In this document: piece after piece, positions 1-10,089 of the stretch | Numbering within the stretch: position 1 is the first letter of the stretch | Layout of the letters: the number at the start of each line of letters is the position of its first letter | Assembly (NCBI GenBank): GCA_964017145.1 | Contig: CAXHKQ010000287.1 | Location: 1-35,948 of the forward strand | DNA: 35,948 bases | Direction: 5' to 3' | Origin: Agrocybe praecox | Lineage: Eukaryota > Basidiomycota > Agaricomycetes > Agaricales > Agrocybaceae | Made by a program: the position numbers and the translations under genes | Notes under the pieces: generated by a model | The model's input: the letters and a program-made list of their open reading frames with translations, nothing else | What the model was told of the DNA's origin: nothing | Databases searched by the model: none

Positions 1-67
1 TTAATCTTATCTATATAAAGCTTTTAGATTTGTGACTGATTTAAATCAATTAGAAAAGACAGGTAAC

Positions 68-429
68 TACATCAGGAAACAAACACTTTGCTTTGGCTGG
101 CTTTGGGATGCTTTGACTGGCTTTGCCAGTGATTGGCTGTATCTCTGAGTCTGAAATTTTGTATAAAGCTATAAATATATTTTTCTGAATAATATAAATG
201 AAAATTATGTAATTATATGATAGCTTGGCTCTTATGTGATGTAAAACATCATTAAATTCATATAAAATGAAGTATATTAGATAATCACATTATTTTTGCT
301 TGAATAACCTAATAATATGGTTTTTGGTTCACAGAAAAATATTCAGACCCAGATATGCAGCCAATCACTGGCAAAGCTACACAGAGCATCTCAAAGCCAG
401 CCAAAGCAAAGTGTTTGTTTCCTGATGTA
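68..429. mobile_element. MITE-like element with about 93-bp imperfect terminal inverted repeats
   Basis: The left end (68-160) and the reverse complement of the right end (about 337-429) match almost base for base, starting with TACATCAGGAAACAAACAC and containing GCTTTGGCTGGCTTTG. The outermost bases are TA on both sides, as expected for a TA target duplication. The interior (about 161-336) is AT-rich and has no coding potential. Length and structure fit a non-autonomous DNA transposon (MITE). The TA ends suggest a Tc1/mariner-type mobiliser, but that is inference. No related autonomous copy is seen in the window. Confidence 0.8.
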
Positions 430-707
430 TCCTAAACAAGGTGATGTTTTACAAAGCATAAATACATCACAATAGTACACCAAGGAACTTTTATATGGAC
501 AATTACTGATCATGTTGCTGAATGAGAGCTTAGATAAGATAATGGACAATACAAACATTCAATAAATGCTGCAAATGACTATCATTCATGCTTGAAATAC
601 ATTGATTTTTGGCTGATGTCCCAAAATGGAAGTAATTTCTCAATTGGGATATGTTTGCTTTTTCAAGATGTTGTGAGGTGTTATAGCTTAATGTCGGAAC
701 TTCCAAA

Positions 708-1640
708 AGTGCCTTGCAAGGCCATCAGCCTTGTGATGCCGGCCGAATGCATTGCAAGGTGCCTTGCAACCCCCCTGATGGCATCATGATAATGGCAGCA
801 GAGATAACAAGGCACCCGCAAATTGTGAGGCCACTAGAAGCTTACAATATCATTGCAACGCCACAACATGCCTTGCAATTATTGTCAGTAACGTCAGAAA
901 TGGGCTTTTCAATGTATAAAATCACTTTTTGTTTACATTTGCATAGTAACTACGTTGTAATAGAAGTAGACTGATGTTTTTTTTTCACAGTTGAACAATA
1001 AATATTGAGTGTCACTGCCAAGTCATTGCAAGGCAGGCCGAGAGGCAAATTCAATCTCTGCTGTTGCACTATCAGATTCAGTCGACAATCATTGAAAAGT
1101 TTCGAGGAACATGGTCTGCTTGATACGGGATGTTATAATTTATTTTACATTTTACATTACATCGTAGTATGAACCTAGGAAAATGGTATTGTGCACGTCG
1201 AAGTCGAGCAGTGTGGTAATAAATACAATAAACGAGCTCATGTATTTAACGGCCGTTCATTACTAACTAAGCCTGCATGGTATAGGGGAAACTATAGTAA
1301 AATATTGTAGCAGTTAGAATATAATAAAGTAAGCACCAGGTTCTTAGTTCAAATCCCATGGATGTTAATAAATTCCGTTACAGTAGAAATGTAAAGAACA
1401 AGCCAAGAATATAAACAAGTAAAATAGCTATTAAAATAGTTTGACACTAGTATAAAGAGTTCATTAGGACTAATCCAAAACAAGAAAAGTTGCCAGCCAA
1501 AATTTTCTCTGGCTAGCTTATTTTTTCCCTTGCAAGGCACTGCCTTGCAATTTATTGGCGGTGATTGCAAAAACCTTTCACATTGCAAGGTATTGCAAGG
1601 TAACGGCATCCTTTTCGGCCTTTTTGCCCTTGCAAGGCAT
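708..1640. repeat. Non-coding stretch with clustered TTGCAAGG motifs
   Basis: The palindrome-like string CCTTGCAAGG or its half TTGCAAGG recurs near 715, 751, 1025, 1530, 1583, 1592 and 1628, with weaker variants (TTGCAAC, TTGCAAT) near 763, 851 and 871. The block at 708-770 resembles the reverse complement of the block at 1585-1640, both carrying a GGCCGAA-type insert, so this may be a degenerate inverted-repeat element. Short open frames here (592-974, and 1349-1705 on the minus strand) show no recognisable protein. The rest of 430-1680 is AT-rich with nothing I can name. Confidence 0.45.
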
Positions 1641-1680
1641 TTCGGAAACCTCCGACAAATTTTATGCTGTATAACATACA

Positions 1681-1899
1681 TACAGTGAGGGACAAAACCG
1701 TTCAAATGTTTTTTGAAGTTGGACTGTTAGGCAAATAACTTTGGACTGAGTGATCCAAATTATTTGAAAATTTACACCAAGGTAGACTAGGATGTTGGTA
1801 ACAGATGACAATTTGTTTCATTACATAATCTGGTTTCATTCTCACGATATTAATATATTACTGGTACATATACATTTGAACAGTTTTGTCCCTACTCTA
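1681..1899 (+). repeat. Left terminal inverted repeat of the Tc1/mariner element
   Basis: This is 219 bp and matches the reverse complement of 3071-3289 with few differences. The arm itself starts with an outer motif (GTGAGGGACAAAACCGTTC, near 1684) and ends with a near-identical motif in opposite orientation (1872-1899), so each arm looks like a small MITE. Confidence 0.9.
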
Positions 1900-3287
1900 C
1901 ATTGAGCACATGACTTTGTTTAATCAAAGCAAATAAGTACAAATAAAATCATGTGACTGCCTTAGAATATGTATATATACTCTGTGCCCAACCTCCAACC
2001 ATCCCCCACATCAAAACCTCTCTCAGACCCTCATGTGATCACTCACTCCTGCTCAACTCACTCGTGTTCTTGAACTCCTTGACAAAGGTCCCTCTGGTCA
2101 TTCAATCTCCACCACCACTGGCATAAGTGTCGGTTCTATATCCAATATCCGCTCCAAATATAGATCATCAACTTCTAAAGCTGCTGGTGGCCGTCCACGC
2201 AAGCTTTCTCCTGCCGATACCTATTATGCTATCTATCTTATCACCTCTCAGAAGGCTGACAGTGCCACTGATGCCACCAAAACATTACAAAACATGACCA
2301 ACACATCCTTCTCTGTAAAGACAGTATGCCGAGCACTTTGTGGAGTTGGTATGAAGGCTGTGGCAAAGCGAAAACGGCCTTTTCTCTCCAAAAGGCATAG
2401 GAGGATGAGGATGGACTATGCAGAAGCACACAAACACTGGACAGTGGATGACTGGAAGAGGGTTTGCTGGACAGGTGAGACCAAAATCAATCGTTTGGGG
2501 TCAGATGGGAAGAGGTGGGTGTGGAAAAGGGAGGGAGAGGGGTTAACCGATAGGCTGGTGCAGGGAACAGTCAAGTTTGGAGGAGGAAACTTGATGTTCT
2601 GGGGCTGTATGTTTTGGGAAGGAGTAGGATATGGGATCAAGATTGATGGGAGGATGGATGCTGATCTATTTGTCAGCATTTGGATGATGAGCTCATGCAG
2701 AGCCTGGAATATTACAACAAAAAACCAGAGGTGTCCTTTTTCAGCAGGACAATGACCCCAAACACAAGAGCAAAAAGGCCCAGAAATGGCTCCAAAGCAG
2801 TGGATTACAACTCATGGAGTGGCCCCCTCAATCAGCTGACCTAAATCCAATTGAACATCTTTGGCATCATGTCAAAATTAAACTTGGAGGCTATGAGAGG
2901 CAACCTTCTGGAATTGGGAAGCTGTAGGAGAGGGTACAAAAAGAATGGAATGATATTCCAGCTTCTGTTTGTCGGAATCTTATAGAGAGTATGCCTAGAA
3001 GGATCCAGGCTGTTTTACAGGCCAAGGGGGGTTATACCAAGTACTAGAAACTTAGAATACTGTATTATAATAGAGTAGGGACAAAACCGTTCAAATGTAT
3101 ATGTACCAGTAATATATTAATATCGTGAGAATGAAACCAGATTATGTAATGAAACAAATTGTCATCTGTTACCAACATCCTAGTCTACCTTGGTGTAAAA
3201 TTTCAAATAATTTGGATCACTCAGTCCAAAGTTATTTGCCTAACAGTCCAATTTCAAAAAACATTTGAATGGTTTTGTCCCTCACTG
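1683..3287 (+). mobile_element. Tc1/mariner transposon, inactivated
   Basis: The element begins CAGTGAGGGACAAAACCG and ends with its reverse complement, flanked by TA at 1681-1682 and 3288-3289, the family's hallmark target duplication. It has 219-bp terminal inverted repeats and one decayed transposase with DD34E spacing. The 1605-bp length is normal for the group. It lies between the TTGCAAGG-rich region and the remains of a family B 5' flank. Confidence 0.9.
2033..3047 (+). pseudogene. Tc1/mariner (DD34E) transposase, broken
   Basis: A cut-and-paste DDE transposase that would act in the nucleus on the flanking TIRs. Reading from the apparent start at 2033, an N-terminal helix-turn-helix-like region (TPAQLTRVLELL near 2045, GGRPRKLS near 2190) is followed by the catalytic domain. 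ETKINRLGSDG (near 2477) is the first DDE block, QQDNDPKH (near 2745) carries the second Asp, and DLNPIEHLW (near 2840) carries the Glu with exactly 34 residues between them. Defects: the ATG at 2033 is followed at once by TGA; the first catalytic position, normally Asp in (S/T)DE, is Gly (GGT at 2474-2476); there is a frameshift at about 2741, where frame 2 hands over to frame 3; and a TAG stop lies at 2925-2927. The frame ends at 3047. About 340 residues would be normal length. Confidence 0.88.
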
Positions 3288-3289
3288 TA
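3071..3289 (-). repeat. Right terminal inverted repeat of the Tc1/mariner element
   Basis: Reverse complement of 1681-1899. The inner motif TAGAGTAGGGACAAAACCG starts at 3071 and the outer copy ends at 3289 (TCCCTCACTGTA). Confidence 0.9.
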
Positions 3290-3413
3290 AGTTACATTAT
3301 AGAATAAATAAGAAACACGGCATACCTCCATACATTGACATTTGAGCAAAATGATACGAGGCTGAGGAAAATGAATAAGCGAACAATAGAAACACACTGA
3401 TATGAAGGTGAAA

Positions 3414-3499
3414 GACAGGGCGACTATGTCAGCCCATGTATTCTTTTGAGAATGGTGACAATGTCAACTGTTCTCATATGGGTGAACATGTCAACCCAT
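3414..3499 (-). promoter_or_regulatory. Hairpin triplet T1 (B side, locus 1)
   Basis: Three units with cores at 3422-3431 (GACTATGTCA), 3457-3466 (GACAATGTCA) and 3484-3493 (GAACATGTCA). Arms: ACAGGGC / GCCC-A-TGT (one bulge); GAGAATGGT / ACTGTTCTC (all nine positions pair if G-U is allowed); ATGGGT / ACCCAT. Core spacing is 35 and 27. The counterpart at 25242-25327 has spacing 37 and 27 and different but complementary arms. Read on the minus strand the core is TGACAT[T/A]GTC, the sense of the missing B gene. Confidence 0.85.
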
Positions 3500-4274
3500 T
3501 ACCCCCCAGACCCACATACAAAAGAAAAAGGAAAAGGAAAGATAACGAGACATACACGTTGACCAGGAAGGGGACGATTATGAGAGAAAGTGTAGAAAGG
3601 GACAATAACGAGGAAAAGAAAAGGTGCAAATGGTGGTAAGAGTACAAGAGGTGGCCGTGTGAAATTGATGGGTTTAGGCTCACCACACACGCCAATGATA
3701 AAGCCTAAAGCTTAGATAAAAGAACACCGCGATTAAGAACTTAGAAAAAGGCACACAATAAGTAGAATATTGAGAAAGGAAAAAAGAAAAGAAATAAAGA
3801 GAAAATGTAGTATCTCAGTACTCAGTAAAGACGGTACACACGAAACTTAAAAGATGCAAGTTACAGAAGCAAGATTTTGGTAAAGCTATACAATTTGTAG
3901 GGAGGGTGAGGGATGGCCGAGTATGTGTTGATGCTGAGCTACTGAAGATATAAGATATTATACAAAAAGGAGATATTATACTGATATATGACGTACCTTT
4001 GACCCATACACCCTACGAAAACTTCATGAAATATGTTCAAAAGCGATGACTCAGAGATTTGGTTGGTTGAGAACTCTGGAGACGATACGAATTGATTATT
4101 AGACCTGGGTATATCAACGAAGATTAGAGCCTGGATTAAAAAGCAAATATGGAAATGTTATACTTACCATTGCTGTATGGAAATATCCAGCCAGGATGGT
4201 TTGAAAAGATTGTTGAACGACTCGGAGGGAGAGGAGGTTCAGTGGTATCGAAAGTTTTAGAGGATAGGGCAACA

Positions 4275-4365
4275 GCAAGCGACTATGTCAGCTCGCCGTT
4301 GGAGATAAGCGCCCATGTCTGCTTATCCAGCTCAGTGTCCAGTCGTTTTGACTGTGTCTGCGATG
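4275..4365 (-). promoter_or_regulatory. Hairpin triplet T2 (B side, locus 1), third unit decayed
   Basis: Cores at 4281-4290 (GACTATGTCA; arms GCAAGC / GCTCGC) and 4311-4320 (GCCCATGTCT; perfect 7-bp arms GATAAGC / GCTTATC). A degenerate third unit lies at 4350-4359 (GACTGTGTCT) with barely pairing flanks. In the second unit the core has drifted while the arms still pair. Confidence 0.7.
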
Positions 4366-4573
4366 GAGGGTGAGGAGGAAGGTGGAGTTCAGATATCTTC
4401 GCAGAACCTAGGTGAGGCGCACATCAGGTGAAAAGAGACATGATAGAATGTGAGATTATGTGCGCACCATTTGTCAAAACATAAATGTTGCCATTTCGAA
4501 TCGAAGTGTGAATGTGAGAGAAGCAGGGATGAAGTAGGTGGGATTTGAACTGGTTTCAGAGAATCGGTCAACA

Positions 4574-4666
4574 GCGAGCGACAATGTCAGCTCACAGTTG
4601 AAGATAAGTGACTATGTCAACTTATCTAGCACACAGACCACTGTGGCGACGATGTCAGCCACGGTG
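4574..4666 (-). promoter_or_regulatory. Hairpin triplet T3 (B side, locus 1)
   Basis: Cores at 4580-4589 (GACAATGTCA; arms GCGAGC / GCTCAC), 4610-4619 (GACTATGTCA; GATAAGT / ACTTATC, perfect) and 4648-4657 (GACGATGTCA; CACTGTGGC / GCCACGGTG, 8 of 9). Spacing is 30 and 38. It is the counterpart of 26265-26346. It is the last unit in this orientation; the next triplet to the right is inverted. Confidence 0.85.
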
Positions 4667-4900
4667 AGTAAGGATGATGAGGGGGAGAAGAAAGGAAAAT
4701 AATAAGAAGGGATGATGCTGATAGTTAAAGATAAGAAAGATAAGAAGTTGAACTTCGAAAGAAGAAGTTACGAAAATAGATTACGGGAACTTGAAGTAAC
4801 TGGATGTGCCGGAATCTGTGATTAAGACTCCGCTTGAAAGCCGACACGTCTGAGAAATCTCATGTTTTCTAAGTTCTCAGTGTTTACCATCTTCCACATA

Positions 4901-4993
4901 GGTAGAGTTGACATTGTCACTCTGCCTGCTTTGCAATACAGCTGACATTGTCGCTGTATTGTACGTCTAGCATGGCTGACATTGTCGCTATGC
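4901..4993 (+). promoter_or_regulatory. Hairpin triplet T4 (A side, locus 1)
   Basis: Cores TGACATTGTC at 4909-4918, 4943-4952 and 4977-4986, spaced exactly 34 and 34. Arms: GGTAGAGT / ACTCTGCC (7 of 8), CAATACAGC / GCTGTATTG (9 of 9), GCATGGC / GCTATGC (6 of 7, the exception being a G-U pair). It lies about 290 bp upstream of the A1 start codon and probably in the promoter or 5' leader. Its counterpart is 26561-26650. Orientation is opposite to T1-T3, placing the divergence axis between 4666 and 4901. Confidence 0.88.
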
Positions 4994-5089
4994 TTCGATA
5001 TGTTTCCCACATCTCCAGTTTCCCTTATGATCTGTTCATGTTCATATTAGCGCCGACCCTGACTGGCCTTGACCTGGTTGACCTGGCTC

Positions 5090-5281
5090 TCATTTGCTCT
5101 TCTTCCTGTCTCTCATTCTTTCTCTTTTCCCTTTGGTCTCTCATTCTTTCTCTTTTCCCTTTGGTCTCTCAGTCACTTTCTTTTTTCCCTTCGCCCTCTC
5201 CCCTTTCTTCTCTCTCTTTCTTTCACTTCAACTTCACTTCTTCTTTATTCTTCTTTTTGCTCTCGCTCATTCCTTTCAACC
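5090..5281 (+). promoter_or_regulatory. CT-rich leader upstream of A1
   Basis: A pyrimidine-rich tract runs up to the A1 ATG and includes two tandem copies of TCTCATTCTTTCTCTTTTCC (about 5110 and 5138). A2 has an equivalent CT-rich leader (about 27060-27190). Such tracts are common just upstream of fungal start codons. No clear TATA box was identified. Confidence 0.5.
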
Positions 5282-8200
5282 ATGGCAAAGCAGAAACACA
5301 ATGCCAGCAACGAGGACACTTCTAACTCAGAGGTCTGCAAACGTAGGAGGGCCAGTGGCAGCGGGGAGAAATCTATGTCAAAACAGGTAAGTCACTTCGC
5401 GTATCTTGTACTTTTTCATGTACTAAATTCCTTCAATATAGGCTCCTAAAGCCAGACCTCCCCCATCTCGTCGAACAACGGTTGTGCAGAACACCAAGTA
5501 AGAGCGCTCCCCAAACCTCTTTCCACGTAGCAGCAGTGATTGAGATACAACCCAGGCTGACATTGTCGCCTGGGCCAGGGGTTGTTGACATCGTCACAAT
5601 TCCCTTCAGCATAGATGTTGACATTGTCACATCTTTGCATCTCTGGTGTCATTGCTTGTTACGTGGTACGAAGCTAGTATATCTAATTCTTTTCTCTAGG
5701 AAAGGTCTTGCCACTGAGTTGTTTGATTTTTCTTTATATTATATCACTAACGAAGATGACACAGATTGTTCAACCCTGATTTGTCCCATGCAAAATTCCC
5801 TCCATTTTAACCACTCTCTTACCCACCCGCCGGCAATATCACAAACGAACTCGAAGATCTCGCATGCGAAGCCACCGTTGCATCAAGGGACGAATTTCCC
5901 TGCCTCTTCCGCGTGGACATTGGGGATCTTGTTCGGCAACGCAATGCGTTCGCTGTCGACTTAGTCAGGGAGGGCTTCACGCAGGATGAAGAGGATGAGG
6001 ATTACGGCGGTTCGGACACCATGGATGTTGAGACCCCCAATATCACTCCCAGTGATGCCGCTGGTGACCTTCCCATCGTCGAAAAACTTATGGACCAGAA
6101 CGATCGTTGGCGTGCTCTCCATTCCAGTACACGATGGGCCCGATCTCGCCCTATTTTTCGATGGCATCTTGATGCCTCGTAAGCCAGTGAAGACTTATAT
6201 CCCGCTACAAAATTCCTCCATCTTCAATGACTCGAATACAGCTCCTGCACATGAGGATGATGCGGGTTATGGGAGTGCCATTACGGATGCGGGTGCCTTC
6301 CAGGCTCGCAGAGAGGAGGTTAGGATGGAGAAAACCAAGGCCAATGTGGCTGGTGGTCAAGCCAATGACACTTTTCCTTTGGAAAGTGATTTATCTGGCT
6401 CTGACTACCAGGAAACAGTTATCGGGCAGAAGAGAACACAGGCATTTCGTCGACAAGCTGAGCAACTCTCCATCTCCGAAGAATCCAAAGATTCGGTCGC
6501 GAACGATGTTGCACTCTCAAGTCCAGTCCAGTCCTGCACTCGGTCTGCTTCTACCGCATCGCGAGCAGTACCACCACCACCACCTGTGCCTGCTACCGCA
6601 GTGTCTAAAAGGCATCAACGAGTGGCATCGTCAGCTGGGCTATCAGGACCACCACAGCTACGCATTGGCTGTCCAAAAAAGTGCAAGCGTGCAGCATCGA
6701 GTGTGGCTTTGCAGGGTCACCCAGCAGGAGCAGTGCCCATTGCTGTTTTTATTTCGCCATTGCGAGCACCTACCCCAATGCTGCCAACTTCTGCACTGCT
6801 GTCCTCCCCAATTTCCCAATCTTCGAGCAAGGTTAAGTCCTTAAAGAAGTCATTGTCATCGGACTTCATAGCAGCAGCAGTCAAACTCGGGGAATACGTG
6901 AGTGAGGAGGTTGCCAAACTATCTGAAGAATTTGGCACATCTGTTGAAGATGTGCTCAAGACAGCAAACATCATTTCAAGTGCGCATAAGGCAGGGAATT
7001 TCTGGAATCACTTCCAGCAATGGGTTGCTCTGCACAAATGGGATGGAGACAAGGAAATCGGAGAGGAAGAGGCAGAGGAAGCTTCATCTCACGAGAATGA
7101 GATGGATGAGAGGTTTAAATTATATGTTGACCTGAAACTCCTGGAAAGAAATGATGAGGCTATGAATGCTCGTAAGTTTTGATATCAATTATGTTTCAAT
7201 ACATTTAGTATACTTTTTTTTAGTTCAATCCTTTGGCAAGAGATGTCGGTACCTCTATGACAGGTTTCTGACCCTTGAGGACAACAAGCAAGAAATTGTC
7301 AAGACAAACATCCTTGCCGAGCTTAAGGAGCTGTCCCAAAATCCAAATGCTGTGAAGAGTGCGTCGCAACGCATGAAGATTAATGAGAAGAAGATGGTGA
7401 AGCTGGTATGTTTTTTGATTTGTTTTTTTAGTATATTTTCTTATGTTTTCTTTAAAAAAGTTTTCGACATTGACCACTTATAACCCTGACCAAATTGTCA
7501 TGGGGTTTTTGATCAACATTGGGGACTGTGCAGCTGCTCGTCAAATGTCTGGCCTTGTTGTTGCGGATGAGAAGACTCGCAAGATGGTGCAAGAACACAT
7601 GCCCCAAGTCGAAACCATTGTTGAAAGTGCTGTAGACAGCTTCTGGTACATTTTTACATATTTTTTTCTTCCTTTTTCTTCTTCTTACTCTCCACCAGGG
7701 GTCAACGTGCTCAAGCAAAAATAGCACAACTGTTAACAAAGCCCAAGGCAGCAGCTTCAACATCAGATGCCCCCCGAAAGGCTCCGCCACCAGCAATCAA
7801 TGCAGATAATGTTGCACGACAAATCATGAAGACATATATGGCTAAGCAATTGGGTGTGTTTTTATTTTATTTTGTATTTTAGTTATGTTTAAATTTGCTT
7901 TAGCAGGTGTCATTCCCAACTGTTCCCCTATGCAAAAGGTGCCCTGGAAGCACTTGACGAAAGTGGCTCTGCAAAATGAGCTCACCATTCATGGATGGCC
8001 ATCTTCTCTTGGGAAGATCATCCCCCACGATGGTCGCATTGAATGTACAGCATACCCCATGACGAAACGGAGATCGAAGGATCTTTTTGAAGCCACCCTT
8101 CGTGAAGATGAGTATAGGTTCAGAGTAGACCCATGGACAGATAGTATGTCCTTCCATTTTATATTTTGTGTTTTATTGACTTATGTTTTTTGGTATTTCG

Positions 8201-9340
8201 TAGATCAAGTTGCTTTCACTAAAGGCAGTGAACTATGGTCCAACATCCCCCTCCTCATTGATGATGAAGGAGAAGTCTTGATCTCTATATCAGACTTTTA
8301 CATACCAACTTCAGAGGCAGGAGAATTGGACCAGGCCAAAAATGTGGACAACAATATCGATTACATCTTCCCGATTTTGTTTTATGGGCCATTTACATCA
8401 TCACAGCAACCTTCGAAAGCATCTACATCAACTCAACAACCTTTGAAAGCATCTACACCATCTCAACAACCTTCGAAAGCATCTACATCATCTCAACAAC
8501 CTTTGCAGGCATCTACATCATTGCAGCACCCCTTGTTCTGTGGGGATATTGGTCAGCACGTCCTGAACAGGATGACGAAGGGATTAGCAAAGAGTCCAGC
8601 TGAGTCCACACTCATGCCAATCCGACTCCCCAAGGCTTCTTATCCTCCCCCTCCAGTGGCATCAACCTCCTCCACCACTTCTGCTGCTGTTGTTGGGACT
8701 GCCTCTGTGTCTCCTTCAAGTGCTCTTGCATCTACGTCCAGAGCTCCTGCATCTACATCCACCCTATCTTCTATGTCATCTGCTTCTGTGAAAGCTACTA
8801 TATCCCCAACTCAACATATTGACTTATTACATAAGCAGCTGAAGTTTGGGCCACCGAAAAGGGTGAAAGTGGGTAAGGCCTCTGCTCCCACTGCTCCTGT
8901 TTCTTTTTTGTCACGTCCCAATCCTATGTCAATGCAACCTATCACTTCACACAATGTTTTATTCACCCGCACCACCTCCTCTACTTCTACTCGCTGACGT
9001 GCTACTGTGTCATTTGCCATTCCAAATTCTCCACCATCGAAACGCTCACTCTGTCCATCCAACACTTCTCCTAAGTAAGTTCTTCAACTTGGACATTTTT
9101 CTCATATAATACTATTACATTCTTTGGAATTTGAGACTCTTTGAGTATATGTTCATACATCATTACTTTACTTTCTTCTAATTTTTTCGCCACATATTCA
9201 CGATTGCTATGAGTCATGCCTGTGTTATGAGTATATATGATCCTTATGCTTTGCTTTATAGCCATATTTCTTTTTTATTTTACAACTTATAATTTTCTAC
9301 TTTTTTCTTAATATTGCATAGGACATTTCTTGCATTCTAG
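5282..9340 (+). pseudogene. A1: family A gene, decaying paralog of A2
   Basis: I do not recognise the function. The start at 5282 (MAKQKHNAS) parallels A2 (MAKRKLDID). Exons by splice signals: 5282-5386, 5442-5497, a poorly resolved stretch from 5700 up to 7171, then 7224-7405, 7461-7645, 7699-7853, 7907-8143, 8204-9074 and 9322-9340. The last internal exons have exactly the same lengths as in A2 (182, 185, 155, 237 nt). Visible features: basic patches (CKRRR, KKCKR), an acidic segment, the block FGTSVEDVLKTANII near 6930, five 10-residue repeats of the QQPSKASTS type (8400-8530), and a Ser/Thr/Ala-rich C-terminus. Defects: one extra T in the run at 6154-6158 shifts the frame (PIFDG becomes PIFRW), and TGA at 8995-8997 stands where A2 has CGA. 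A nuclear location is plausible from the basic patches only. Confidence 0.75.
5551..5634 (+). promoter_or_regulatory. Hairpin triplet T5 inside A1 intron 2
   Basis: The intron runs 5498-5699 (GTAAGA..CTAG). Cores: 5558-5567 (TGACATTGTC, arms CCCAGGC / GCCTGGG, perfect), 5586-5595 (TGACATCGTC, arms GGGTTGT / ACAATTCCC, imperfect with a bulge) and 5619-5628 (TGACATTGTC, AGATGT / ACATCT, perfect). Spacing of 28 and 33 is identical to the triplet in A2 intron 2. The intron is about 200 nt, against 50-60 nt for most others, and the extra length is essentially the triplet. Confidence 0.88.
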
Positions 9341-10089
9341 TTGGGTAGTCAGGCCGGATAACTAGATCTTATACACACACAAATCATACACATATCAAAT
9401 ATTACAACTGTTCTTCCTGTATGTTTGAGACTTGTTAAGATGTTTGATATATTTTGCTGTGCCAATGTTTGAGGCTTGCTAAGATGTGTGATATACACTT
9501 CAAGATGGATAAAATTTTTGGTAACATCTATCACAAAGATCAGAAGTAACACTCAACTGAATACAAGGAGTCTGGCCCAGCCAAGAAATACAACTTATTT
9601 GAAAAAATTCTGATCTAGATGTCTTCGCACTGACTAGAAACAGTATCAGGTTTTAAAGCAGTAGGTGTTTGATTTCATTATCACTTGATCTTGTCAACTT
9701 ATTCTATGTTAGCAACCCCTTCTGATGGATATCTCAACAACATGATGGCAAACTATGGCAATTGAACAATTACTGAGTTGACATTAATTGCTGTTTTGGG
9801 AGGTGTACCAGATTCTGAATTAGAATAGGTGCTATATTGAAGTGAATTTTTAAACAAAAGGTATTAAATAGATAATACCAAAAATGGAACAAATTTTCAG
9901 ACCTTCAGTTGAATTGCTTAAAATGATGAAAAGAGACATCATAATAGTTCATGATAGTACAATTCAAATAGTAAGATATTGGGAAAAGAAGTATAAGGAC
10001 TGGCAGATTTCAAGAAACAAAAAGAAAAATCAAGTATAAAATTTCATAGGATATAAAAGAATGAAAAGAATGAAAATAAAAAAATAAAG

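Larger units (their letters stand above)
4260..4680. repeat. Tandem duplication carrying hairpin triplets T2 and T3
   Basis: The block around 4267-4366 is a diverged copy of 4566-4666, offset by 299 bp. Both begin with a CAACAGC(A/G)AGCGAC string, then a GATAAG-armed second hairpin, then a third hairpin region and GGTGAG. Unit spacing is 30 and 39 in the first copy and 30 and 38 in the second. The equivalent region of the A2/B2 locus has only one such triplet. Confidence 0.7.
3290..4900 (-). other. Orphan 5' flank of a lost family B gene
   Basis: No convincing coding exon is present, but the stretch corresponds to the region upstream of B2 (25.1-26.5 kb). It has hairpin triplets in the same orientation and order, and the shared landmark GTGTGAAA(A/T)T..GATGGG (3658 here, 25493 there). 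In B2 the first solid coding exon lies about 160 bp left of the equivalent triplet. At this locus that point falls at the edge of the Tc1/mariner element, beyond which no B sequence continues. The coding part of this B copy is therefore deleted or displaced. The divergent A1 gene starts on the right. Confidence 0.55.

Noticed and set aside
592..974. Small open frames of 65-86 residues near the left end
   Set aside because: No recognisable motif, no splice context, and they overlap the TTGCAAGG repeat region.
5433..5652. Minus-strand frames repeating a TMST / DNVS pattern
   Set aside because: They are produced by the repeated hairpin core in A1 intron 2, not by a gene.
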